Assembly: GCA_037447605.1 (NCBI GenBank)
Contig: CM074805.1
Coordinates: forward strand, 4,180,936-4,244,935
Direction: 5' to 3'
Source: Zygnema circumcarinatum
Taxonomy: Eukaryota > Streptophyta > Zygnematophyceae > Zygnematales > Zygnemataceae
Length of the DNA stretch: 64,000 bases
This document shows, one piece after another, positions 53,001-64,000 of the stretch. Within the stretch, counting starts at the first letter, position 1. Each line of letters opens with the position of its first letter. The translations under genes and the position numbers were made by a program. A model generated the notes under the pieces. The model was not told the origin of the DNA and searched no databases. It saw only the letters and a program-made list of their open reading frames with translations.

Positions 53001-56000
53001 ACTTTATGTCGAATGCAGACTCTGAGTCGTAGCAAGCATGAGTACCCTCACTGTTGACGTCACATGCGATCACTTGTTCAGAAGTAACTGCTGGAAGTCC
53101 AGTCAATCTGGTCTGATGTGCTCTCAGTCACGGATCAATGTGGTGGAATAAACCTTGTTTGGAACAAGTTTTTATTTGAATGAAGCCGGAAATTGATCTC
53201 GGTGTTCAACTTTGACATTTAGCCATTTTCCAATGCGTGTTTACTTCTCGTATTGTGGGCTTCATTTGGAAGTTATCATTCTTCTTATATTTGAATCCTG
53301 GGTGAATTAATTGTGTCTAATAACCATCACTTCAACTTCTCGCAGGTGCTTCCGTGACAGCGATCAGCAGGAGTGATAATGCAGGACCTACTCAGGTTTG
53401 CAGCTTGCAGGGCTTCATCGTGTCTTTCTCATAAGTGTGCATTCGAATGTTTTTTGTGGAATGTGACTGATAAGTATTTAGAAGATGATGCATTATGTCA
53501 GAACCTTTTGTAGCCAGCTGGGCATCAAGCATGTCACTTGCAGCGAAGTAAAAGAGAATGTCAAAATCTCGCCTAGCAATTCTGTTGTTCGACCACTGTC
53601 AAGGAGTCGAACTTCGCAAGTTACATTATTTGGGACTTGAGAAGTTTGATTATGCTCTGTTGTTCATTGCTGTTTTAGTAGCATATATACTTTCCTTCTT
53701 GTAATTCTCGAAGTTTCAACCTTTACAGAGCCTTTATCCTCCGGGGCTTATGAGTGGTTGCAGGGAGCATCTGCCAAAACAGCAGCAGCAAGTTTTCTTA
53801 ACAAGCGGCCAGTAGTGCGTCCCACGGTAGGCACATACAAATCTGTAAATCTTGTAAACCTGTAAGTTTTTCTGTGAGTCTTCCAAATAATTGCGATTTA
53901 GTCCGCCAATAATTTTCTCGGTATTAATTGTTGGAAGAGGCTCCCTAAGCAATCTTGATCGTCCATCCGCAATCTGCCTTTCAGCTGCTTACGAATGCAC
54001 ACCCTTATGTTGCTTGTGCAGGCTTCTGGCCCGAAAGCTTCATCTCCCGGCGATAAAACTAGTGCAGGGAAAATTGCTGCAAAAATCACAATCGCTGCAA
54101 GTCATCTAGGAGAGAGTTTAGAGGTTCGTGCCACATGCTTTAAGCCTGCAATTTGTTTCCCATGTTTAGGGACCATTCAAGTGTACGTCTTGTAATTCAT
54201 GAAAGAAAGACTCCTCCAGTTGTGGAGTTCCTTCAGCTGTGTGAACAGTCATTGTTGATGCTTACAGCTGTCATTCTTGTGTTGTTCGGAGATATATACC
54301 TGCTTGCAATGCCTATTGAGTCGCGGTCCAATAAGTTAATTAATCCTCTGAATTATTGGAATTGGACTGAGTAAGTTGTTGCGATCCTTGCAGTTGAATT
54401 TGGACCCACAAGAAGTGGAGGAATTGGCTGAAGCTCGTCTTAATCCTGATATCGTCAGAAATTTGAAAAGCGCTAATTGGAAGGAGCGCCTCGAAGGTGT
54501 GATGCATGCCGCCATTCAGTTGTTTCAGTCGGGTTTCCTTCTTGTTCTGCATGGACCCCTAAGGTTATCTCATGATGAAGCAAGATCTCGTTTAGATATG
54601 TCTCATGTTCCGTTCTCAGGACATGCTGTTGATGGTATATAGGTAAAGCATACGCAGATTTTTGGCGCAGAACCTAGATCCACTTTCTTAACTTACCTCA
54701 TCTGTGTTGGAAGAATGACTGGAATTTACGGCATTCTTTTCGAGGGAGAAAATGAACTCAACCAGTGACGAGTCATGCACGCAACTATAATTACATGATT
54801 TTCCTTTAGTAGTATCTGTTACGATCAGTTCCAAAAGGATCCTTCCCAGAGCCTTAGCACAAAAACAGTAACCTAATGTTTGAATGGCAGGCATGACCGC
54901 GTTGAAGGATGTATTGGAGCCATGGAACGACGAGCATGATTCTGGAGTGCAAGTCCTCATCTCGCTGCTCCTAGTTTTTCCTGGATGGGGCGACAAGAAT
55001 GTGCAGGTAACCACCAGCCTCCATTTCACACCTTCATCGCCTTGGGATTTATCGACCTTTTTTTCAGAGCAATGGTTTTCTGGAGTTCATTACTGCTGTA
55101 GAGATCGATATGGAGCGGGTGTCGAGAGCGCATCATAGTACACCTGAGCTTTGCGATTTCTTTTACACAGAACAGCTTAAGTTAATAGCGTTTCATCGTA
55201 GATCTGCTCTGGTTGGTCTATGTTGCGTGAGTTTCCTCCTATCTGTTGCTTTGCTGATAAGCAGTCTTTGGCGTAGTATGTCAAGTCGCACAACTGGGGT
55301 AAGAGTATCGAAAGTGGTTTGGGTACGTTTGTGGAGGTCTTTGAGGTAAAGGATCGAGGGACTGCATTCTCAACCACGTCGGCCGTCAAATTTGCAGGTT
55401 TTACAAAAAATGCTAGAGCTGCTGACCTTTATTGCTCAGAAAGTCAGCACATTTCCAAAGAACTGTGCTGTCCACTGTATATCAGGTAATGGTCAAGCGA
55501 TCCTTGTTACATTCATTTGTTAGTTGCTGGAAATTGGCTACAGTAATTGTGCAGGAGGACAAGATAAGGACCTTGAATGACTATGTTATGCTTGCTCTAG
55601 CATTGGTGTTGGTGGGAGCCATGCGGATTCAAGCACATTGTTGTCCTTCCTTGTTAGACCGCAATGATATTTACAGCGTTCTGCACACTTGTTGTAGAAT
55701 TTTTTCCTAGTAAACTTGATGATTTCAACCTGTTTCAGCTATGTCTGGGTACTAAAAAAGTTCTGCTACGTATCCCTTCTCTCCTTGCATGTCTGTTGTC
55801 TTCTTCATACAGGCGCCGTCGAAAAAATAGGAGATATAAAAACTCGGATGCAAGCCCACGCATGCTTGTTGGCCCTTGCAGAGGCAGTTGGGCCACAGTT
55901 CGTCTTTGGAAAAGTAAGTTTGATCCTTTAACCACGGCCCAAATTCTGCTTTCGCTTGATAAGCAGCAAAAGTGGCAGGTAACTGGTTAACCAAATGATT

Positions 56001-59000
56001 GGCTAAATTCTGATACTTGGAGGCTATATGCTTCGTCTCCTTCCCCTTGTCCTTGCTACAGGCATACACGGTTGTGAGCAATAACAAGAATCCCAAAGTT
56101 CTTGCTGAAGCTCTCCTTTGGTTCGCTCAAGCTGTTTCTGACTTTGGAACAAATTCTATTGATGTCAAGGTGAGACTTCTATTCCATTTACTTCAACGGT
56201 CAGACTTTCCTAATTGGTTTCATCAGGTTGTCTATTGTTGAAAGTCGTTTAACACAGCTGTTTCCCTAGGGGCCAAGTAAAAAGCACTTGCTTACAGTTA
56301 GCCTTGGGCTGTTCCACATAGAGGTTCTTTACAGCACATTTCCTTCCACCTTTATGAATGAAGCACCTCCACTTTGTCTGCATGTTTTCTTCGTACAGTG
56401 CGATGGAGTTAATTTTGGAGTTCAATCTTTTCCTTGTTCCAGTCTTTCTTATCGATCTGCTCTCTCTTCAGGAACTTATTGGGTTTTGCAAGGACCCCGG
56501 ATTGGTGTCCAGTACAGCTCCTTGCCGAGCTGCTGCAAATAAGGTTCTTGGGGCTCTTCATGTATATCTTGGACCAGGTTTGTCTGCACACATGTGACTA
56601 CTTTGCTCGCACACTTGGAGTTTTTTGCCATATTCTCACTGCAGATCATGGATTGTGTGGATTTTCTTGCATTGCATCTACCATGGATTCAAGCCAAACA
56701 CTTTTCAATGGCATGTATCATATGGATGGAGCGTTTAGAAATTTGATAGTTTTTTGTCGTTTAAGTTCATTATAAGTGGATATTTTACAACGCACTGTAA
56801 GCTGTGAAGTCAATTGTATCGTCAAGGAATCATTCAAAGTGTAATGTAATGCTTGTATTGTTTTGTTCATTTTCATTGTAAGTGAGTGGCTCCAATGGTT
56901 TGTTCTGGCAGAATTGAAGTCTTATTTGAGTGACCTGAAGCCTGCACAAATGGCTCCTATAGAGGCCGAATTCGAAAAAAACCCTTTTCAGGTGTGTTTT
57001 GGATTCACGCTAGGAAAACGTCTCTCTCCTCGCTTCTCAAGTGCATAGATGTTGACTGAACTCCTGTGATTATCGCATTGGATGAACGGCAACGTTTGCT
57101 GATAACGGAGAAACTCTCAATCGTTCCCCTTCGAAATCCACTCTGGCGAGTTTTGCAAAGCAACTTAGCACTTGTGTGGTTTTTGTCATATCATTTGACC
57201 ATGATCTTCTTCTCATGTTGCGATGGTGATGAATGTGACCTTCTAGGGGGCCGCTTCTGAACCCACTAGAAGTGCCAAAAGCACTTCCGCTGTCGTCAAA
57301 GTTGAGAATGGCATTGGAGCTGACGTTACGCCCCGGGAAGATATAAGTGGCAAACTGACCGGAACTTTGATCGAGAATCTGGGAAGTAGCGATTGGAAGG
57401 TATTTAACTTGCTAATTCTCGGTAGCGAGGGAGGGAGGGAGGGAGGGAGGGTCTCCCATTTACTGGCCTTTCATGTTCCTGTTTGTCCTGATATTCGAAT
57501 GATGTTTAGTGATCCATGGTTCAACTTGGTATCATCGTGAGAAACCAGTAAAGGTGTTTCCTTTGAGAAGGTCTTATACTTCCTGTGAAACCCTTTCATC
57601 ATCGAGCGCAGTGCAGAGAGCTCAGATTTGGGCGCATTTTTCTTGTTGGCAGGTCCGTCAGGAATCTTTGGATGCTGTTGACAGAATTCTTGAGGATGCG
57701 CATAAACGCATACAACCAACCGGAACAGGTGAATTACCCTTTTCAAGTAAACCTGATTTCGCTGTGCTGGATGCTCTTTCAGTCTGCCTTTTTCTCCTTC
57801 CGATGTTGCAAGATATACCAGTTTAGTAATGAGTTAAGGCAGTACGAAGGCTAACCAGTTAACCAGTGCGGTGCATAAGTGAAGGATTTCATTTGCATTT
57901 TCATTGGCTTGGCGTCCTGTTTCACTGTTTGGGCAGGTGACTTGTTCGGAGCATTGAGAGGACGCCTTTTTGATACGAATAAGAATCTTATAGTCATGAC
58001 TTTAGCGACACTAGGCAATTTGGCAGCGGCAATGGGTCCACCTGTGGACAAAGCTAGTAAGGTAGGTCCTTCATTCCCTATCATACCTTCATAAATTCGT
58101 AAACTCTTCCATGATTTTTTTGTTCACACTGATCACACAGCTGAAACGATTCTTGATTTGATCATGATGAGGATGCGCAGATCTGTGAATCGCTGTCACG
58201 CCGCTGCGCGATTTGTTTCAGCTTGGAGTATGGTTACGTTGATTGTTCTATACACAAAAAGAGACAGCACCTTAGATGTGTGCTCTCCAAGTTTTGGAAA
58301 GAAGAGCCAGTTTGCTTGACTAGTGTGCCTACTTTTTGCATGATTTGTTCCTGACTGAATTTAATCAGCAGTACACTGCTAATGCTGATAGATGCCTTTT
58401 GGATTTTTGTGACAGGGTATTGTAACTGATATGCTCAAGTGCATGAGTGATCCTAAGAAGCAAATGCGAGAAGCAGTTATTCGGAGCTTAGATGCCTGGG
58501 TTACAGCGGTTTTGTTGGACAAGCTGGTGAGTTTTACAAATCCACCGTCAGTTATTTTCCTCCTTTCTTTGCGCCATATGTGACTGCTGGTATTGATCAC
58601 CATGCCGTCTCTTGTTCATCATTTCTTCCTCTTTACTAATTCTTCTTCTTGAAATCGTATATTTTTGTCCAGTGCATGCCTGCCTTAAAAAACTTGATGT
58701 CTACTGTCAACCACAGTTTTTTAATTCATTGTTTCTCATGTCTTCCGAATTTTTTTTGGGGTGAATTTTTGCTGACTTATGGAGGATCGTAAGCTGGATG
58801 CTTCCACATTGACCTTAACTTAGAGTTGAGATTAGCTCAGAAATGCGGAACAAAAGTGACCCATGTGGCTGTATTCAAGGGTCAGTGTGTGAAGGTTCGA
58901 TGTGTAGGACTTAGCCAACCGTACTTTTGATTCTACATGTCATGGACCTTGTGGCAATGTAGGCAGACCATACCTTATAGGTTCACTGAGGTCTGAAGCA

Positions 59001-62000
59001 CGTTTGAAATTCATTGGTTTTGATGTCATGAAAAAAAGGCTTGAACACGGTCATGAAAGTTAACAGATCTCTGAGTAGAGTGTTGTTGATTGTTATATAT
59101 TGTTATGTGTGATGTTATAGTGTCTGATTGTGGGGTGGATTCAGAAAGGAAGGGTCACTTTGCTTCAGCCCTGATATGCTGTTGCCTTTGGTTGGCAGCT
59201 GCCCTATTTGGCTGTTGCAGTGGTGGACCCAAAAGTGTCCGCCGATGGGCGAAAGGAGCTTCTTGAATGGCTATCAAAGCAAGTCCCGAAGGCATCCGAA
59301 CAACCCGACATTTCACTGCTTCTAAAGCCATGCGCAACAGGTTTACAGGTTGGGCAACTGTCAGTCCGTTTTAACCGACTGTTTTAACCGCGATATGTAG
59401 CGTACTTAAGTCACCTTATCGTTCAGCTCCATGCAGCTGCAAGGTGTCTGCCATGTCAAAAAAATCAATAACAGAGGTCTTGCTTTGTTCAAACATATGT
59501 TATACAGTGTCTAGATAAATTGTCGTTTATCAATGGCAGCTGTCAGGAATCCGGCACTTCTTGATCTCTTTCAGGCCTTAAAGCGAAACACATATCGATG
59601 TTAGATTTTTTATGTGCTGAAGTTGCTGTCCTGCTTGAATTCCGTTGCAGGATAAATCTTCTGAAGTCCGCAAAGCCACTGAAAGCCTCCTTGTTGAGCT
59701 CATGAGAGCCACTTCTCCAGAAGCAGTATGTGAACAGTATCTATGCAATTTTTTTCAACTCTTTGCCTTTGATCTGATCACTAAAGTGCAGCTCTTTTCC
59801 TGTTTAAAGGGTTTTCCACGTGAAATTTCATTCCCCTTTATTTTATTTCCAAAAAAGTGATATTTTCGGTCTTTAATGATGGAACGTTCTGCTAGACCAC
59901 GTCTGCATTCTCCCTTTGTTGCAGGCGTCCCTGCTGTTCCTTCAGTTTGGCTGAATCTCCATGTGGTGAATCTATGCACGCAGATTATTAAAGCAGCTCG
60001 TGCAGAATTGTCGTCTTCAACATTGCCCGTCGTTGTGACTGCCGTAGATAAGTATCGAAGCATGTTCGCAGCAGGTGTGTGTTTCGTTATTGCTGGACCT
60101 TAGTCACCAAAGGAGAAAGTTGTAAACTCTCTAAACATTTAGATTACATTAGCTAATTGGAATCTGCTCTCTTCTGCTCTACTTACTGTTTTTGAGCCAA
60201 TCATCTTCCACATAGTGTGCTGTTGATTGTAGAACAATAAACAGTCAGATAAGTAGAAGCCCTTTGAGCGTGCCATGCATGTCTATTGCAGGGCCAGAAA
60301 GTACAGATGATGGACCTCCCCAAAAGCACAGTGGGGTTCGGCTTGCATCGGGCAACAGTGCAGTGAACCGAAGCATTCATGTGGCTTCTACAAGCGGGGG
60401 AATGAGATCGTCCGTTTCTAGGAGTCGGACAACTGGCGGGGTATGTATATATGCCTTATCCTCTAAAACATGCGTAGCAAATCGTCTCTGTTGAATTTCT
60501 ATGTCTGTTTGCTGGGCTCTTTTGGCTCGTGTTTCCTTTATCTGCCATTGATGTGAACATGGGTGGCGAGTCCAATCCTTTGCAGGGCGGAGTCATGAAC
60601 GGTCCGGGGAGGGTTTTGAAGCAGTCGACGGTGGAGCTGTTGCAGGATGCGGCGGCCCAAGGCTTGCCGTTGTTCAACTTGCGCGAATCGATCAAGGTGA
60701 CTGACTGACTGACCAACTATACATATACATACTGACTGACTATACATATATGTTCCACTGAGGTTGATCGCGGGCTGCGCTATTAACAAAGGCTGGCTGA
60801 GCCCATGTGACCTATAACATGATTGAGTGAATCCCTCTATTTTTGAGACTGGAAGCTTGTAATCTGCCCATCTTGGGGTGGCAGAAGGTTTATCCATCAT
60901 CTGAAATTTCTTTCTTTGTTTTTCAGGAGGAGAGGGAAAAAATCATTCCTCGAGGAGTGAAGATGAAATTCGAAGTCCCTGGGCCTGAGCAAGCACAGGA
61001 CCTTGAGGTGCCAAAATTTGGCCTCCCGCCTCAATTTTTTTGGTAGCAGATTTTCAAATCAGCACAATTCCATGTTCATTCAAACGAGAGTTTCTTCCTT
61101 GGTTCTCCCTTTTGCAGGAAGACATAAGAAAGTTCTTTCGGGAGGATCTCGCTCGAAGACTTTGCAGTAAGGACTTCAAATTGCACGGAGAAGGTCTAGA
61201 GATATTAAGAAAGGTATAAAAAAAAAACTATGATCTCGGCTATCTTGCTCCATTTTCAAGCCCCCAAACTTATATTGACATTGATATACGATCTTCTGTA
61301 GTCCTTGTTGAGTCTATTTGTACGGACTCCACTATGTGTTCCTGTGATTCTAAAGGAGACATGATTGATATATGAAATTGATTGTGTTTGTGAGCCCAGG
61401 CCATACCTGAACATATACGTGATATGGAGGAAGTTTTGGATCTGATTCTTCGTTGGAGCGTTTTCCGGCTTTGTGAATCCAATACGACAGCGTTACTCAA
61501 GGTTGACATTTTGACCTATTCATGTTTATCTGACTTCATAGTTTGGATCAAGATGCAAAGCATGTCCTTGCTAGATTTCATCATCGCTGAATTGACGGTC
61601 CCTCTCTGTTCCATGTGCAGGTCTTAGATTTCCTTCATGAATTATTCGAGGCGCTCAAGGGCGATGGCTTTATGCTGACTGAATGTGAGGCCAACATTTT
61701 TGTCCCATGCCTTATTGAAAAGGTGAGTGGGACAGTGTCCAACCAAAGTTTTGCCATCAAAATGTCACCGACTTCTATTCAAGTCAAGGGAGATCTGTTC
61801 GTTCTGTTCAAACTCGAAAGGGATATGTGAACCTAGCCTCTAGACTTCGGCGGTATTAGTATGTGAATGATTTACTTTACATCCGCAGAGATCATCTGCT
61901 CGATGTTTCTGTACACATCCCAAGAAATCAGCAGCCCGCTTTCTAAGCTTGAACCAGTCTCAGAGAGCTCAGGGCATGCACCTTGTGGTTATTTTGCGGT

Positions 62001-64000
62001 GTGTACATAGTATTTCAGGGGGTGACATGTGTCAAAGTGTGCTATCAGATGAGCTCCTTCTGTCAAAACTTTTATCACATTCACCACATGAGATTTTCTT
62101 TTTGACTGCAATTGAAAGGTAGGTTGTATAGTGTGTGCTTCAGAAGTGATGTTTGTAGGGACCTGTGTAAATTAGGTCATGAATGTGTCGACAGTGTATT
62201 TTTCTGTCATCATGTATCCACAAAGAAACCAAGTCATGTCACTTATTATAAAAAAAATCGTGAATTGTTTGGGATTGAATAGCTTGTCGATTATTTTCCT
62301 TTGTTCGCCCTCAGGTTGGTGGTTCTGATGACTCTCTCTCTACCTAATGCGAGTAGCGGAGCCTTTGATTGGTTGTCGGCAGTCAGGGCACAACATTGCG
62401 AATGTGAGAGAGAAGATGCGGGAGATGACTCGCCTCCTTTGCAATGTGTACGCGGCCTCCAAGATTCTCACTTACGTGGTGGATGGACTTCGCTCCAAAA
62501 ATAACCGCACGCGAATTCTGTGTGTAGAGTACATTGAATCCATGATTGAGCGCTATGGCATTGGAGTGAGTGCCCACTTCCATATCCTTACCATCTTCAC
62601 CTTTACATTTTTCTCAACCCACATGAGCACGTTTAGAATGTAATGTAACTCGTGATGAGTGAAGATGGTAAGTAAAGGCAAAGTCGCCATTTATCTATGT
62701 TCATTTGTCGAACAAGTCAAGCTAAGTATTGCTGGATTTTGACAGTTGGCTCCTTTGCCATTCATGAACAACTGCGTTTCATTCTGTTGTGCTGATTGAC
62801 ACACGGCTTTTCAGGTGATGGGCGGTTCAAAAGTTCCTCTTGTTGTTGTGGCATCACTCACAACGGAGCGCGATACGGAGATACGGAAGAGTGCTCTCAA
62901 CACTCTTTCAACAGCCTATAAACTCTTAGGTGAGTTAGGGTTATTGACTATTTCTACTGATGCATACATTGTACTGAATAACTCAGTATACCATTTGGCC
63001 TTTAGTCAGTGCCAGACCACTTGGCACCTAAAACAAGGCCATTTTCCCTGTTGTTAGAGTTTTGGTGTCCCGAGTTCAAGCACGTGCACATCAAATTGGG
63101 GTCTATTTTTTAACTCTTAAACTTTGAGTTTTACTTTGACTTTGGACTTTAACTTTGAAGTAGTGAATTGCTGTGATCTCAAATTTGAAAGTTCAGAAGG
63201 TTTTCTTCAAATTCAGCGTGTTAAAGACTGAAATTGCTACGCTATAATGCTGCATTCTTCTCCTTTTCTTGCTGGTCTCCTATCCTTGGCTACTCGTAAT
63301 TACATCTTTTGCTTGGCTTTTTGGGAACAGGCGATGACATTTGGAAGCAGGTGGGAAAGCTTTCAGATGCTCAAAAAGGTCTTTTGGAAGACAAATTCAG
63401 ATGGAAGGTAGATTCTCTTCCCTTCTCTTCGGTAATATGATTTTTTTAACACAATCCAAGATCGCGCTGCACGTCCTCTTGCAATTCTATGTTGTTTACT
63501 GTAATCCGTTTGAGCAGCTCTGTTTGTGGTAGGTTTCATGCTCATCAGTCCCTTTTCAAATTCTGCAGGCTCGGGAAATGGAGAAACGGAGGGAAGGCTA
63601 TCCGGGAGGCCGAACTGCTTCACAGAGATCGAAGGAGGACGGGTATAATCACGCCCTCTTCCTTAATCTTCTCGATCCAAGAGTTTAACTTGTGATGTCA
63701 ACTGTCATTCGCAGTCATCCTCTTCTACCTTCTCCTCTCTGTCATACTGTACTAGATGTTATTGAAGTTTTATGGCTTTCACCAGTTGGAGTCGGAATAT
63801 CTCATGACTCTGATTTCAAGTCAATTTGAGGATTGATTCTCGAACTTGTTTGCTTAAGTTTGCTGTGACCCTGATCAAAACTCTTGTGTGCATTCTATGG
63901 TTTCAGATTCTCCAATGGCAACATTGGACCAACCGGCTATGCATCCGGCATGACTGAAGCAGTGGTGGTATCCAGCAGGGATGCGGAGCAGGAGGCTGGT
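47040..64000 (+). CDS. MOR1: MOR1/GEM1, XMAP215-family TOG microtubule polymerase (3' end cut by window)
   Basis: 1480 codons seen in 41 exons, all GT-AG with unbroken phase: 47040-47202, 47364-47469, 47713-47836, 48030-48109, 48276-48453, 48619-48772, 49870-49955, 50125-50238, 50687-50806, 50927-51029, 51341-51477, 52329-52385, 52595-52730, 53346-53395, 53764-53826, 54022-54123, 54394-54496, 54891-55006, 55398-55485, 55813-55913, 56062-56169, 56472-56577, 56912-56991, 57247-57399, 57653-57728, 57937-58061, 58416-58526, 59199-59348, 59651-59725, 59984-60074, 60292-60440, 60586-60696, 60927-61007, 61118-61213, 61400-61501, 61621-61722, 62383-62565, 62815-62929, 63331-63407, 63569-63642, 63907-64000. 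TOG1 opens KKLPFEERLAHKNWKVRN; TOG2 starts near 269 (YELCDPVDILTPL, KWSERKEAVAEL); TOG3 near 592 (ANWKERLE); TOG4 near 850; TOG5 near 1190 (YVVDGLRSKNNRTRI). Plant MOR1 has about 1980 residues, so the last quarter is outside. It adds tubulin at plus ends and works with gamma-tubulin complexes. The linker between TOG2 and TOG3 is Ala/Ser/Lys-rich as usual. Confidence 0.97.
57427..57451 (+). repeat. (GGGA)n run in a MOR1 intron
   Basis: Six GGGA units on the coding strand, 28 bp after the exon 24 donor. It could form a G-quadruplex in the nascent RNA. Confidence 0.7.

Overview
This is nuclear DNA from a land plant or close streptophyte relative, most likely a seed-free plant such as a moss. The reasons are GT-AG intron-rich genes on both strands, interspersed microsatellites, telomere-like CCCTAAA/CCCTAA tracts, and plant-type genes: a GOLDEN2-LIKE factor with its C-terminal GCT box, a MOR1-type TOG protein, and a plastid-targeted LdpA-like Fe-S protein. 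The GLK middle region (HPTVDHS, MWQQP) resembles what I recall of moss GLKs. The species call is inference. Gene models below were built by hand from splice signals, reading phase and remembered family patterns; no search was run.

Layout. 1-760: telomere-like array, apparently inside an intron, followed by the last exon of an unidentified + gene. 2078-5722 (-): BPI/LBP-family lipid-binding secretory protein, seven exons. 6062-8321 (+): small cupin-fold protein, six exons, head-to-head with the BPI/LBP gene across 339 bp. 8.3-11.9 kb: gene-poor, rich in GTACGG motifs and holding an 884-bp hAT-like element with an 8-bp target duplication. 11884-14716 (+): GLK transcription factor, six exons. 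14.7-18.6 kb: no recognised gene. 18565-26029 (-): gamma-tubulin complex protein 2, about 21 exons. 26.4-26.8 kb: GGGCAT hexanucleotide array. 27828-30690 (-): eEF1A-lysine methyltransferase of the EFM4/METTL10 type, seven exons. 31474-31848: a second small transposon with an 8-bp duplication. 31930-32723 (+): 107-aa single-pass membrane protein of unknown family. 33730-38895 (+): LdpA-like 4Fe-4S protein, twelve exons. 41246-43324 (+): unrecognised basic nuclear-type protein, six coding exons. 43806-45678 (-): SAP-domain MOS11/SARNP/Tho1 homologue. 47040-64000 (+): MOR1/XMAP215 microtubule polymerase, 41 exons seen, cut by the window end.

How the genes relate. There is no operon-like system. 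Two microtubule-nucleation genes (GCP2 and MOR1) lie about 21 kb apart, and two chloroplast-related genes (GLK and the LdpA-like protein) share the window. Three divergent pairs could share promoters: BPI/LBP-cupin, methyltransferase-small membrane protein, and MOS11-MOR1. The most unusual non-genic signals are the clusters of GTACG/CGTACGG motifs confined to intergenic DNA, the two small DNA transposons, a perfect 22-bp hairpin in a cupin-gene intron, and telomere-like or microsatellite tracts inside introns.
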